The notes under the pieces were generated by a model. That model was not told where the DNA came from, made no database searches, and saw only the letters and a program-made list of their open reading frames with translations. The position numbers and the translations under genes are program-made. This document shows, one piece after another, positions 44,493 through 53,347 of a DNA stretch of 64,000 bases (positions within the stretch are counted from its first letter, which is position 1; the number at the start of each line of letters is the position of its first letter). The stretch is from Sulfurimonas sp. (lineage in GTDB: Bacteria > Campylobacterota > Campylobacteria > Campylobacterales > Sulfurimonadaceae): positions 186,001-250,000 of the forward strand of contig JAQTZE010000003.1 of the NCBI GenBank assembly GCA_028687935.1, given 5' to 3'.

Positions 44493-44515
44493 TTTTTTAG
44501 TTATCTCATAAATCT

Positions 44516-44531
44516 CCAATTCTAGAATTGG
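44516..44531 (+). promoter_or_regulatory. Perfect palindrome between rpmI and rplT
   Basis: CCAATTCTAGAATTGG, a 16-base perfect inverted repeat in the 105-base spacer. Another CAATTGGG lies at about 44571. In other bacteria L20 represses this operon by binding a leader structure; this may be a local equivalent, which is only inference. Confidence 0.4.
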
Positions 44532-44597
44532 GCAAGTCCATCATAGATATGGCACCTAAAACGCGAAGCGTCAATTGGGTAAAGAAAAAGGAAAAAT

Positions 44598-44957
44598 ATG
44601 CCAAGAGTAAAAACAGGTGTTGTTCGTAGAAGAAGACACAAAAAGATATTAAAATTAGCAAAAGGTTTCTACAGTGGTCGTCGTAAACACTTTAGAAAAG
44701 CTAAAGAACAAATTGAACGTTCATTGTATTATGCATTCCGTGACCGTAAGCAAAATAAACGTGAGTTCCGTAAACTATGGATCATCCGTATCAATGCTGC
44801 TTGTCGTTTAAATGGAATGAACTATTCAACGTTCATCAATGGTTTAAGCAAAGCTGGTATCGAGCTTGACCGTAAAATTCTTGCTGATATGGCGATGAAT
44901 GATGCAGCTGCGTTTAGCGCAGTTGCTGCAGCATCAAAAGCAGCACTTGGTAAATAA
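44598..44957 (+). CDS. rplT: 50S ribosomal protein L20
   Basis: 119 residues with the L20 signature: [31 protein letters not shown], and [12 protein letters not shown]-type core. Binds 23S rRNA early in 50S assembly. AAGGAAAA precedes the start. It is the second gene of the rpmI-rplT pair. Confidence 0.98.
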   Translation: MPRVKTGVVRRRRHKKILKLAKGFYSGRRKHFRKAKEQIERSLYYAFRDRKQNKREFRKLWIIRINAACRLNGMNYSTFINGLSKAGIELDRKILADMAMNDAAAFSAVAAASKAALGK

Positions 44958-44962
44958 GTTCT

Positions 44963-44980
44963 AAAGACCTTCGGGTCTTT
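44963..44980 (+). terminator. Hairpin after rplT, probable terminator
   Basis: AAAGACC-TTCG-GGTCTTT is a perfect seven-base-pair stem with a stable UUCG loop, five bases after the rplT stop. The following sequence is only moderately T-rich, so termination could be partial. It lies between convergent genes. Confidence 0.6.
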
Positions 44981-44998
44981 GGGCTTTGCCAAATTTTC

Positions 44999-46270
44999 TT
45001 AGATCTTGTGAATATATAAAACCGAGTTTCCCTTTCTATTATAATAAATCCCCAAAGAATTTTTTCTCGATACAAAAACACCGCGTCCATTGAATGTTTT
45101 GGCGTTTCTAAATATCTTGCTTAAAATATTTGTGTCAAATCCCTCACCCTCATCTGATATCTTTGTAACGATATAGTTACTTCCAAAATATTCTATAGCA
45201 TTGAGTTGTACGATGATGTTTTTTTCGCAGACTTCGCTGCGTTTGATAAGTTCATCAAGATATGTATCATCTTGTATAAGGGTATGTTTTGTATCAGAGT
45301 CTATGCCAAGATTACCATGCTCGAGAGCATTCATAAAAAGCTCTGTAAAAACAAGAACTGCACTATCACTTATATCTTTGTTTTTAGATAGAGATGCAAA
45401 GAGTTCCGCGTACCACTCACTTGCAAAATCTATCTCTTTTAAGGAAGTAGCAAAAGTTTTTTGTTGATGCCCTGAGTCAAAAGGAGGTAGTCTGTTGATA
45501 AATATGAGCGTGAGATCATCTTCTTGGATTTTTATCTTTTCAAAAATCTTTTCCCTGAGGTCTTCTTTTGTAAATGCATTCGCAAAGTCCTCTTGAATAA
45601 ATTCCGAGTAAGATAGTTTATCGATGCAGGTCTCGTTTTCTACAATACCATCACTATAAAAAAGAAACTTTGAGATCTTGGCGATATTATATATTGAAGT
45701 CTGAAAATCGTTTTGATATTTACTCATAGGTGGATTGTTAGATTTGACTTTTACTATTGCGCCCTCTTGTGTTTTGAGAAGTGCAGCTGGCATTGCAAAT
45801 TTTGCATATTCCATAGTCTGAAAATAGTTGTTTATCAGGATGTAGTCTATCGCAAGTGCTTCATCATCAAGCAAAATGGGCTGGATATATTCAAGAGATT
45901 CTCTAATTAGTATGTGCAAATCAAAACTCTCATACATCTTCATTTTATCGATGAGATGGTTTATAAACGCAGAGATGAGCATAGCGCTTAGAGAAGCTGA
46001 GAGACCTTTTCCCATGCCATCAACTATCAAATAGAATGTACGGTGTTCATCTATCTCACGGGCAGTATATGCATCGCCACTCATAATATCAAGCGGCTTG
46101 TACAAAAAATCCACGAGCAGAGGAGTTTCATTTTCTATCATCTTGTAATAGAAATCATTGCGAAGAATATTGAGCTCTTTTGCAAAAGCCAACTCTTCTT
46201 GATACGAGCTGTATAACTCTTTTTCCTTATACTCTTGTAACTCAGCTCCAAGTTTCTTACGAGATGGCAT
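44999..46270 (-). CDS. PP2C/SpoIIE phosphatase fused to an anti-sigma-type HATPase
   Basis: 423 residues. A SpoIIE/RsbU-like phosphatase domain (about 50-245) keeps metal-binding aspartates in MSGDAYT and VDGMGKG. A HATPase_c_2 domain (about 285-420) has the N-box in ELFMNALEHGN and a nucleotide lid around SDEGEGFD. It could both dephosphorylate and phosphorylate a STAS partner. The STAS-like gene is five bases upstream in the same operon, which supports a partner-switching module. The usual sigma factor is not in the window. Confidence 0.82.
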   Translation of the reverse strand: MPSRKKLGAELQEYKEKELYSSYQEELAFAKELNILRNDFYYKMIENETPLLVDFLYKPLDIMSGDAYTAREIDEHRTFYLIVDGMGKGLSASLSAMLISAFINHLIDKMKMYESFDLHILIRESLEYIQPILLDDEALAIDYILINNYFQTMEYAKFAMPAALLKTQEGAIVKVKSNNPPMSKYQNDFQTSIYNIAKISKFLFYSDGIVENETCIDKLSYSEFIQEDFANAFTKEDLREKIFEKIKIQEDDLTLIFINRLPPFDSGHQQKTFATSLKEIDFASEWYAELFASLSKNKDISDSAVLVFTELFMNALEHGNLGIDSDTKHTLIQDDTYLDELIKRSEVCEKNIIVQLNAIEYFGSNYIVTKISDEGEGFDTNILSKIFRNAKTFNGRGVFVSRKNSLGIYYNRKGNSVLYIHKI

Positions 46271-46275
46271 AGTGA

Positions 46276-46563
46276 CTAAATATTTCTGATATTAAATGTC
46301 GCATTGAGATTTAAATCATCAAAGAGTTCAAGAAGCTTCGGACTTTTGATGTTCATTTGAATCTTTATATTGTCTTTGAGGACGAGTTTATTAAAGTAGC
46401 CAATAACGGAAGAGGTGACAGAAATAGAATCATTTATATTGATAGTTATATTTTTGTAGGTAGCAACGACACCATCAATAGTATTTTTAATATCTTGAAA
46501 ATCTGAGATAGTTTTGATGTTCCCATCGATAGTGATCGAATTGTGCAGTGACGAAATATTCAT
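46276..46563 (-). CDS. STAS-like anti-sigma-antagonist protein
   Basis: 95 residues with a STAS-like alternation: SITIDGNIKTISDFQDI, ITININDSISVTSSVIGYFNKL, where the serine pair before the VIGYF helix is at the place of the phosphorylated serine. Sequence is divergent and the call depends on fold pattern plus the adjoining phosphatase/kinase gene. It would carry the signal from that protein to an unknown target. Confidence 0.65.
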   Translation of the reverse strand: MNISSLHNSITIDGNIKTISDFQDIKNTIDGVVATYKNITININDSISVTSSVIGYFNKLVLKDNIKIQMNIKSPKLLELFDDLNLNATFNIRNI

Positions 46564-46607
46564 GTAAAAACTCCAATTTGTTAATGCTCAATAGTAGCAA
46601 AACTAAA

Positions 46608-47798
46608 CTAAAAATTTCTCTCTTCATGAATACGTTCCATCCACTCTTTCATCTTCTTCTCATAGCCACTCTCTAAAAGCGAGACAAAACGCAGCGGTTT
46701 TTCTAGGTAAGTTTGTTTGACATAGCCGCCAAAGTCATGCGGATAGAGATATTTTCCATCGCTTTGCTGCTTAAGATGTTTTGGTATCTCTAAATGCACA
46801 CCCTCAGCAATAGCTCCAAGGGCTGCGTTTATAGCCAGATAAGAGGAGTTGGACTTCGGTGAGGCACAGAGATAGACCACGGCTTGGGCAAGAATGATGC
46901 GCGCTTCAGGGTAGCCTATCTTACTCACGCTTGTCATGCACGAGGTGCAGAGTGTAAGTGCTTGAGGATTTGCGTTTCCTATATCTTCACTGGCCAAGAT
47001 GACAAGTCGTCTGGCGATAAACTCAGCACTCTCCCCGCCGTCGATAAGACGAGCGAGATAGTAGATACCTGCGTCCATATCTGAGCCGCGTATAGACTTT
47101 ATCATGGCCGATGCAAGATCATAATGGACACCCGCTTCGCTGCTGCCTGCTGAGAGTGCATTTGGTCGGAGGGCTTTGAGATTTTTGAGTGTGATTTTTG
47201 TATCTAAGTTGGAGCTAAACTCCAAAAGTTTGAGCATCGCTCTTGCATCACCGCCACTACTAGCGACGAGATATTCTCTTGCCTCTTGCTCTATCTCCAA
47301 TCCTGCATGAGCAGTAGCTGTGTCGAGCAAAGATGCTAGCGCTGCGTTTGTAATATAACGAAGTTCAAAAAGCATCCCGCGTGAACGAATAGCTGAAGTG
47401 AGTGAGAAGAAAGGATTTTCCGTCGAAGCACCGATGATAAGGACGCTGTTGTTCTCCATAACAGGAAGCAAAACCTCTTGCTGATTTTTTGCAAGGCGGT
47501 GGACTTCGTCGATAAAGATAAGTGGTTTTTCGAGAGTGTTTTTATGCGTATCAAAGATTTTTCGTAGTTGTTCTATCTTGAGAGAGGTTGCGTTTAGCTC
47601 ATAAAAAGGCATCTGCATACTTTTGGCGATGATACGTGCGAGTGAAGTTTTACCACAGCCCGCAGGACCATAGATGAAGCTATGACCAAGTGCCCCTTTT
47701 TCGCATAAAACGCGGAGCGGAGCATCTGCAGCGCTGAGATGTTCTTGACCGATCAGCGCATCAAAAGAAGATGGTCTGAGATGCTGTGTAAAGTCCAA
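46608..47798 (-). CDS. rarA: Replication-associated recombination ATPase RarA (MgsA)
   Basis: 396 residues, AAA+ clamp-loader-like ATPase. LRPSSFDALIGQEHL start, Walker A GPAGCGKTS, Walker B IFIDEVHR, sensor region IIGASTENPFFSL, arginine finger region SAIRSR, and the C-terminal MgsA domain (SMIKSIRGSDMDA-like). Acts at stalled forks. It follows the pseudouridine synthase by one base. Confidence 0.95.
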   Translation of the reverse strand: MDFTQHLRPSSFDALIGQEHLSAADAPLRVLCEKGALGHSFIYGPAGCGKTSLARIIAKSMQMPFYELNATSLKIEQLRKIFDTHKNTLEKPLIFIDEVHRLAKNQQEVLLPVMENNSVLIIGASTENPFFSLTSAIRSRGMLFELRYITNAALASLLDTATAHAGLEIEQEAREYLVASSGGDARAMLKLLEFSSNLDTKITLKNLKALRPNALSAGSSEAGVHYDLASAMIKSIRGSDMDAGIYYLARLIDGGESAEFIARRLVILASEDIGNANPQALTLCTSCMTSVSKIGYPEARIILAQAVVYLCASPKSNSSYLAINAALGAIAEGVHLEIPKHLKQQSDGKYLYPHDFGGYVKQTYLEKPLRFVSLLESGYEKKMKEWMERIHEERNF

Positions 47799-47799
47799 T

Positions 47800-48888
47800 T
47801 TACTTTACGCCTTTGCCTCTTGAGCCAGATTTTGAACTGGCTTTTGAATCTGCTCTTGATTTTGGACCAGCTTTAGAATCCGCTCTATTTTTAGGTTTTG
47901 GTCCTGCTTTGGAGTCGGCTCTGTTCTTTGGTTTTGCTGCGAGTATTTTTCTGAGTTTTACGCTGTCTGGATTGTTGAAACCCTCTGTATTTTTTTCCTC
48001 TTCTTTATATCTTGATTTCGCGCCATCTTTGGACTTTTGGCCATCTTTACTTTTTGGTTTGAAACCCTCTTTGCCTTTAGCAAAAGCTTTTGGTTTTTTC
48101 TCTGCACCTTGCGTTTCTCGTGCTTTTTTCTCTTCATCTTTTAGGAAAGAAAAGAGTGCAGAATATTCACTACGTGTAAGATATCTTGATTTTCCAACCG
48201 TGAGGTTGTTGAGTTTTATCTCTGCAAAAGAGATACGTTTAAGGTCAGAGATCTCTGTACCAAAGTGTGCAAAAAATCTTCTCAGCTCACGGTTTTGTCC
48301 CTCTTTGATAGCCACTTTGAGTGTGGAGAAGTTGTGCCCGTTTTTTTGGATCTGATACCCTATGAAAGGGGCAAATGTCATCGAAGTTACTTTGGAGTGT
48401 GAGTGTCCGCCAGCGGTTGCATCATCAAGTGTGAGACCGCCGAGCATTGCCACTTCCATCTCTGGAGTTACTTCGCCTTTGATTTTTATTTTATAGATGC
48501 GTTCTAAGTCTGAGTTCATGAGCGCAGTCGCGACTTTTGAAGCATCTGTGAGGAGTAAAACACCCTCAGAAGCGTAGTCAAGACGTCCAACAGGAATAAA
48601 GTGTTTGAACTCTTTTTCGAGTGAATCGTAGATTGTTCTTCTGCCCTTAGGATCGCTCTTTGTAACAAGCTCACCTTTTGGTTTAGAGTAGACGATTACC
48701 GTGTATTTGTCTCTTGGAGTGACCTGTTTTCCGCTGATGTAGACGATATCCGCTACTTCATCTATTTGTACACCAGGATTCATCTCTATTTCGCCATTGA
48801 TACGTACGTAGCCGCTTATTATCGCAGCATCCGCTTCTCTTCTTGAGTAGCTGGAGTGGTGCGCAATGTATTTATTTAATCGCATCAT
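47800..48888 (-). CDS. 23S rRNA pseudouridine synthase, RluB type, with a repeated basic tail
   Basis: 362 residues. An N-terminal S4 domain (RLNKYIAHHSSYSRREAD), then the RluB/E/F catalytic domain with the active aspartate in GRLDYASEGVLLLT. Residues about 265-362 form a Lys/Arg/Ser/Ala-rich tail with two and a half copies of an approximately 12-residue unit (KNRADSKAGPKP). The tail probably binds rRNA; such tails are common but vary. Start ATG overlaps the kdsD stop by one base (TAATG); the second ATG three bases later is equally possible. Confidence 0.87.
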   Translation of the reverse strand: MMRLNKYIAHHSSYSRREADAAIISGYVRINGEIEMNPGVQIDEVADIVYISGKQVTPRDKYTVIVYSKPKGELVTKSDPKGRRTIYDSLEKEFKHFIPVGRLDYASEGVLLLTDASKVATALMNSDLERIYKIKIKGEVTPEMEVAMLGGLTLDDATAGGHSHSKVTSMTFAPFIGYQIQKNGHNFSTLKVAIKEGQNRELRRFFAHFGTEISDLKRISFAEIKLNNLTVGKSRYLTRSEYSALFSFLKDEEKKARETQGAEKKPKAFAKGKEGFKPKSKDGQKSKDGAKSRYKEEEKNTEGFNNPDSVKLRKILAAKPKNRADSKAGPKPKNRADSKAGPKSRADSKASSKSGSRGKGVK

Positions 48889-49850
48889 TATGATATGCCT
48901 TTTTCAATCAGCGTGTGCAGATGCAATACGCCTTTTATTTTTTTATTTTTATCTGTAATTACTAGAAGTTGAATCTTCTTCTCTTCTATAAGCACGAGCG
49001 CTTCGCTTGCGAGCATATCTTCATCTTCAATTGAGAGAGGATGTAATGTCGCATATTTTAAAACGCACTCTTCAAGACTAAACTCTTTATGCATCAAAGC
49101 GCGGCGGATGTCTCCATCACTTAGAAGTGCTACAAGCGCACCATTGGCATCTTGGATAAGAACCGTTCCTAAGCGTCCTTCAGAGATCTTGAGAATCGCA
49201 TCTTTGACTTTTGTCTCTTCTTGAACTATTGGGAGATCTTCAGTTCGCATAAGATTGCTGACTTTTACAAAAAGTTTTTTGCCCAAAGCACCACCAGGGT
49301 GAAAAGATGCAAAGTCACTTTTTTTGAAGTTTCTAGCCTTCATAAGCGAGACAGCGATAGCATCACCGAGTGCGAGCGTGAGAGTCGTCGAACTTGTCGG
49401 TGCGATATCCAAAGGACATGCCTCTTTTTCGACATCGATTTTCACCACTACATCGCTATATTTTCCCAGCGTCGAAGCTGCGTTTCTTGTCATCCCAATG
49501 AGCGGTATCGCAAATCTTTTGATGTGAGGCAAAATAGAACTGAGCTCTTCGCTCTCTCCGCTGTAGCTTATAGCAATCACTACGTCTTCTTTTGAGAGCA
49601 TTCCTAAGTCCCCGTGTAGGGCTTCTGTAGGATGTAAAAAGAAGCTTGGAGTTCCCGTGGATGCAAAAGTTGCAGCCATTTTAGCGCCTATAAGACCGCT
49701 TTTACCAACACCTGTAACGATAAGCTTACCTTTACATGCGAGAATAATCTCAATAGCTTTGTTGAAGTCATCGTTAATGCCTTCTGAAGCTTTAAGCAGC
49801 GTTTGCGCCTCGATTTGTAGAGTTTCTTGTGCTATTGTCTTGTAATCCAT
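48888..49850 (-). CDS. kdsD: Arabinose-5-phosphate isomerase (SIS plus two CBS domains)
   Basis: 320 residues. Converts ribulose-5-P to arabinose-5-P for KDO synthesis in LPS. SIS domain with VTGVGKSGLIGAKMAATFASTGTPSFFLHP, EALHGDLGM, and two C-terminal CBS domains. I start at MDYKTIAQE (49850) because it matches the family; no Shine-Dalgarno is visible and TATAAT lies only six bases upstream, so the message may be leaderless. ATG 49874 is an alternative. A KpsF paralogue role cannot be excluded. Confidence 0.9.
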   Translation of the reverse strand: MDYKTIAQETLQIEAQTLLKASEGINDDFNKAIEIILACKGKLIVTGVGKSGLIGAKMAATFASTGTPSFFLHPTEALHGDLGMLSKEDVVIAISYSGESEELSSILPHIKRFAIPLIGMTRNAASTLGKYSDVVVKIDVEKEACPLDIAPTSSTTLTLALGDAIAVSLMKARNFKKSDFASFHPGGALGKKLFVKVSNLMRTEDLPIVQEETKVKDAILKISEGRLGTVLIQDANGALVALLSDGDIRRALMHKEFSLEECVLKYATLHPLSIEDEDMLASEALVLIEEKKIQLLVITDKNKKIKGVLHLHTLIEKGIS

Positions 49851-49963
49851 GTCGTGATTATACCCGTTTTTCATAGATAATGTTGCTGCGTTTGATGCTG
49901 AGCGTCTAGCTTTGGATTTCTTTTTGCTATAATAATGTCACTCCAAAAATAGGAAAGATTTCA

Positions 49964-50704
49964 ATGATGAAAAACAAAAGAGATGTAATTGGAAAATATG
50001 AGAGCAGTATCAACATTTTAAGACTTGAAGAGAGAATGTTGCAATACAACACGCTCATCCTAGCAGAAGAGGGCTCAGGTAAAACAAATCTTGCATGTAA
50101 AATACGAAATTTTGTCATGGATATGAGTGTCCCAACGCTCTATGTAGACTTTGCAGACTCAAAAATAGAAGAGATTGAGACACGATATAAAGACGAACAT
50201 TTTAACTATATTCGTTTTGATGAGAGTGATGAATTTCAAGAAAAATTAAATAAATTGGTTGCTGAGAAAAAACATATCTATATGGCAGTTGATCCAAACT
50301 TTTTTTCTACAAGAAGAGATGTGAAAAGTAAGCTAACACAAACATTGCAAAAGCAAGAGTTTCTTGATGGCTATTACTATTTCTTTCATGACATCAAGAA
50401 TCTTGATGGTTTCCATAGCAAATTTGAAGACTTCTTGCTTTATATGCTTGGTTTTTTAAATATGAAAAAGTACGGGCTTACTTTCCTCGCACAGCCTCAT
50501 ACAACTTTTGAGAGCCAGCACGTGAAGCTTCTCTTTACCTTCATGTACATAGGAAAATGTTCAAACTTGGAGTACTTCAATACTTCACAACTCAAAAATC
50601 TTGGAAAAAACAAATTTTTCTATCAGTACAGAACTGCACACCGTACACTTTTGTTTAATGATATCATCAGCAATATGGTCAAAGTCGACGAGTACATAAA
50701 CTAA
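49964..50704 (+). CDS. P-loop ATPase-like protein of unknown function
   Basis: 246 residues. Walker A AEEGSGKT lies at about residues 34-41; a VDPNF segment and hydrophobic LTFLAQPH strand could serve as Walker B and sensor. The overall character is RecA/KAP-like but I recognise no family. TATAAT is at 49928 and AGGA precedes the double ATG start. It is 11 bases upstream of nnrDE and probably co-transcribed with it. Confidence 0.6.
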   Translation: MMKNKRDVIGKYESSINILRLEERMLQYNTLILAEEGSGKTNLACKIRNFVMDMSVPTLYVDFADSKIEEIETRYKDEHFNYIRFDESDEFQEKLNKLVAEKKHIYMAVDPNFFSTRRDVKSKLTQTLQKQEFLDGYYYFFHDIKNLDGFHSKFEDFLLYMLGFLNMKKYGLTFLAQPHTTFESQHVKLLFTFMYIGKCSNLEYFNTSQLKNLGKNKFFYQYRTAHRTLLFNDIISNMVKVDEYIN

Positions 50705-50715
50705 AGAGCGCCAAA

Positions 50716-52116
50716 ATGCAAAAAATATTTGATGAGGTAGCGACGCTCGACGCACGATGTTATGAAGTATTTGGTTTAAGTGAAGATATTCTCATGGAAC
50801 ATGCCGCAAATGGTATGGCTGCGTTTATCCGTGCGAATTTCTCAAAAGATGCAAAAATCATCATCGTCTGTGGCAGTGGCAACAATGGAGCTGATGGTAT
50901 TGCTCTAGGACGCCAACTACACGGTGACTTTGATGTCAAACTTTTGTATGCAAAAATCCCCTCATCATATATGGCAAAGCTCCAAACGCAGCGTGCAAAA
51001 AACGTAGGCGTGCAGAGTACAAATGCGGTGCATGATTGTGATGTATTAGTCGATGCACTTGTCGGCACTGGTTTTAGCGGAGAATTTTCGCCTGAACTCT
51101 CCGCTTTATTGCATACAATGAATAGCGTAAAGGCGTTTAAAATTGCCTGTGACGTGCCCTCTGGAATGGTTACAAATGGCGAATGTGTCAAAGAGGCTTT
51201 TGTGGCTGATGTAACTCTGACAATGGGCGCTTTGAAAAAAAGTATGTTTTTGGATGAAGCCAAAGAGTTTGTTGGCAAGATAGAAGTTTTGGATCTTGGC
51301 ATTGCGCGCACTCTCTATGAAACGCAGAGTAATTGGCATCTTTTGGATCAAGAAGATCTCGAGCTTCCTTATAGAATCAAAAAAGATTCACACAAAGGAA
51401 CTTATGGACACCTTGCACTTGCCTATGGCTCAAAAGCTGGAGCGAGTGTAATGAGCGCAAACGCAGCACTGCGTTTTGGGGCTGGGCTTGTAACGCTTGT
51501 CGGGTATGAAAATGAAAAAAACATCAATATCCCAGAGATACTTATGTACTCACATGAACTTCCTTCAAACACAACTGCAATAGCGCTTGGTATGGGACTT
51601 GGCGAGGAGTTTAGTGATCTTGAACTTGAAAATTTTTTGGATAACTGGCTTCCTATCGTCGTGGATGCGGATATATTTTTTATGCCGATTCTTACAACGA
51701 TTTTAAAAAGAGAAAAAGTAGTACTCACGCCGCATCCAAAAGAGTTTGTGGAACTTCTGAGACGAGCAAATATCGCAGATATTAGTGTTACTACACTACA
51801 AAAAAACCGTTTCAAATATGTAGAAGCTTTTTGTGAAAAGTATCCCTATATCACACTACTGCTCAAAGGCGCAAATGTTATCATCGCTAAAGGTGAGCAC
51901 TTTTTTATCAACCCACATGGAACGGCTGTGCTTGCAAAAGGCGGAAGCGGGGATGTCCTTAGCGGTCTTATAGCGGCTCTGCTCGCCCAAGGATATGAAC
52001 CTCTAAACGCAACGATTAATGCTTCTTTGGCACATACAAAACTCGCTTCTTTATATCAGGGAAATGATTTTTCACTGACACCTTATGATTTGATTGAAGC
52101 GATAAGTCAACTCTAA
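50716..52116 (+). CDS. nnr: Bifunctional NAD(P)H-hydrate repair enzyme (epimerase and dehydratase)
   Basis: 466 residues. N-terminal YjeF_N epimerase (CGSGNNGADGIALGRQL) and C-terminal ribokinase-like dehydratase (KAGASVMSANAALRFGAG, LTPHPKEF, AKGGSGDVLSGLIAALLAQG). Repairs damaged NADHX and NADPHX. Length is standard for the fused form. It contains an inverted pair AAACGCAGCACTGCGTTT. Confidence 0.95.
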   Translation: MQKIFDEVATLDARCYEVFGLSEDILMEHAANGMAAFIRANFSKDAKIIIVCGSGNNGADGIALGRQLHGDFDVKLLYAKIPSSYMAKLQTQRAKNVGVQSTNAVHDCDVLVDALVGTGFSGEFSPELSALLHTMNSVKAFKIACDVPSGMVTNGECVKEAFVADVTLTMGALKKSMFLDEAKEFVGKIEVLDLGIARTLYETQSNWHLLDQEDLELPYRIKKDSHKGTYGHLALAYGSKAGASVMSANAALRFGAGLVTLVGYENEKNINIPEILMYSHELPSNTTAIALGMGLGEEFSDLELENFLDNWLPIVVDADIFFMPILTTILKREKVVLTPHPKEFVELLRRANIADISVTTLQKNRFKYVEAFCEKYPYITLLLKGANVIIAKGEHFFINPHGTAVLAKGGSGDVLSGLIAALLAQGYEPLNATINASLAHTKLASLYQGNDFSLTPYDLIEAISQL

Positions 52117-52181
52117 AAATAAGTTTTGTTATAGACTGCTTATGCTATAAAAGAAAAATATCACTTAAATAGGAAAAAAAT

Positions 52182-52961
52182 ATGGATAATATATTAAAAA
52201 TCGGAAAATATGAACTTGGAAGCCGCCTTATCGTTGGAAGCGGAAAATATAAAGATTTTCAAACAACACGAGAGGCGACACTTGCAAGTGGAAGTGAGCT
52301 CATAACAGTTGCAGTAAGACGTCTCAATATCACAGATCCTGATAAAGAGAATCTTCGTGATACTTTTAAGGGAACAAATGTGAAGTTTTTACCAAACTCT
52401 GCTGGATGTGTGACTGCGGAAGAGGCTATTACTACTTTTAGATTGATGCGTGAAGCGACTGGAATAGATTTGATAAAACTCGAAGTCATAGGCGATACGC
52501 TCAAAACTTTGTATCCTGATGTTTTGGAGACGATCAAAGCGTGTAAGATACTCGCAGCAGATGGCTTCACAATCATGGCGTACACTTCAGATGACCCGAT
52601 CATGGCAAAACGTCTTGAAGACGCAGGAGCGCATGCTATCATGCCTCTGGCTGCACCTATTGGAAGTGGTCTTGGTATTCAAAATCCATATAACATCGTA
52701 TTTATCCGTGAAGCGGTTAGTGTTCCTGTGATAGTTGATGCGGGAATAGGCTGTGCAAGTGATGCGGCGTATGCTATGGAGCTAGGAGCAGCAGGTGTTC
52801 TCACAAACACAGCAATCGCTCAAGCACAAAATCCTATGATCATGGCTGAGGCAATGAAGCATGCAGTGATAGCAGGTCGTATGAGCTACCTAAGCGGTCG
52901 TATCCCAAAACGTCCTTATGCAACTGCATCAAGCCCAATTGATGGGATGATACAGTTCTAA
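52182..52961 (+). CDS. thiG: Thiazole synthase ThiG
   Basis: 259 residues, TIM barrel that forms the thiazole ring of thiamine with ThiS-thiocarboxylate, DXP and dehydroglycine. [12 protein letters not shown], the Schiff-base lysine in [10 protein letters not shown], and [19 protein letters not shown] are diagnostic. No other thiamine genes adjoin it and no TPP riboswitch is seen in the 65-base leader. Confidence 0.96.
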   Translation: MDNILKIGKYELGSRLIVGSGKYKDFQTTREATLASGSELITVAVRRLNITDPDKENLRDTFKGTNVKFLPNSAGCVTAEEAITTFRLMREATGIDLIKLEVIGDTLKTLYPDVLETIKACKILAADGFTIMAYTSDDPIMAKRLEDAGAHAIMPLAAPIGSGLGIQNPYNIVFIREAVSVPVIVDAGIGCASDAAYAMELGAAGVLTNTAIAQAQNPMIMAEAMKHAVIAGRMSYLSGRIPKRPYATASSPIDGMIQF

Positions 52962-52971
52962 TTTAAACGTA

Positions 52972-53038
52972 CGGAGGAACTAATTCCTCCATGCTTCGCT
53001 GAAGCCGTTATGGCTACTGAAGCTTTGACGCCCTTTCG
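52972..53038. other. Run of hairpins between convergent genes
   Basis: GGAGGAA-CTAA-TTCCTCC at 52972-52989, a GCTTC-GCT-GAAGC stem just after it, and TGACGC...GCGTCA at about 53018-53038. No T-run follows, so ordinary termination is uncertain. The spacer separates thiG from a minus-strand gene and could act as a two-way terminator or a small structured RNA. Confidence 0.45.
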
Positions 53039-53069
53039 GAGCGTCAGAGTGGTTGATTGAAGTCTCTTA

Positions 53070-53345
53070 TTAAACTTCCAATTTTTCAGAGAGATGGGTC
53101 ATCAACAAAAGTTGCCCCATCCCTTGAAAAAACTTCTCTACTCCTATCTTCTCCGCTTCTATAGCTTTTTGTAAAGCCACTACAAAAACGAGCTGAGACT
53201 CTTGTGACGCTTGCATAAAAGTCTCTATGATATAGGCATAACTCAGCGTGTGCGTCGCGCCATTTACATCAAAATCTATCTCAGAATCTGCGTCAATATT
53301 CTCTTGCAAGAGCAGTTGTTTACATTTTTTCTCTAGTTTTTGCAT
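53070..53345 (-). CDS. Hypothetical protein in the NSS transporter operon
   Basis: 91 residues from ATG 53345, two bases after the transporter stop. Mainly helical (KLEKKCKQLLLQ, YAYIIETFMQASQES), acidic, cytoplasmic, no domain recognised. A longer frame starting inside the transporter was rejected. Close spacing suggests co-translation with the transporter and perhaps a regulatory partner role, which is inference. Confidence 0.6.
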   Translation of the reverse strand: MQKLEKKCKQLLLQENIDADSEIDFDVNGATHTLSYAYIIETFMQASQESQLVFVVALQKAIEAEKIGVEKFFQGMGQLLLMTHLSEKLEV

Positions 53346-53347
53346 TT

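Noticed and set aside
47813-48355. 180-codon plus-strand frame opposite the pseudouridine synthase
   Set aside because: Arises from the repeated Lys/Arg-rich tail read on the other strand; no ribosome-binding site and no known domain.
52117-52181. TPP riboswitch upstream of thiG
   Set aside because: The spacer is only 65 bases and lacks the conserved CUGAGA-type core.
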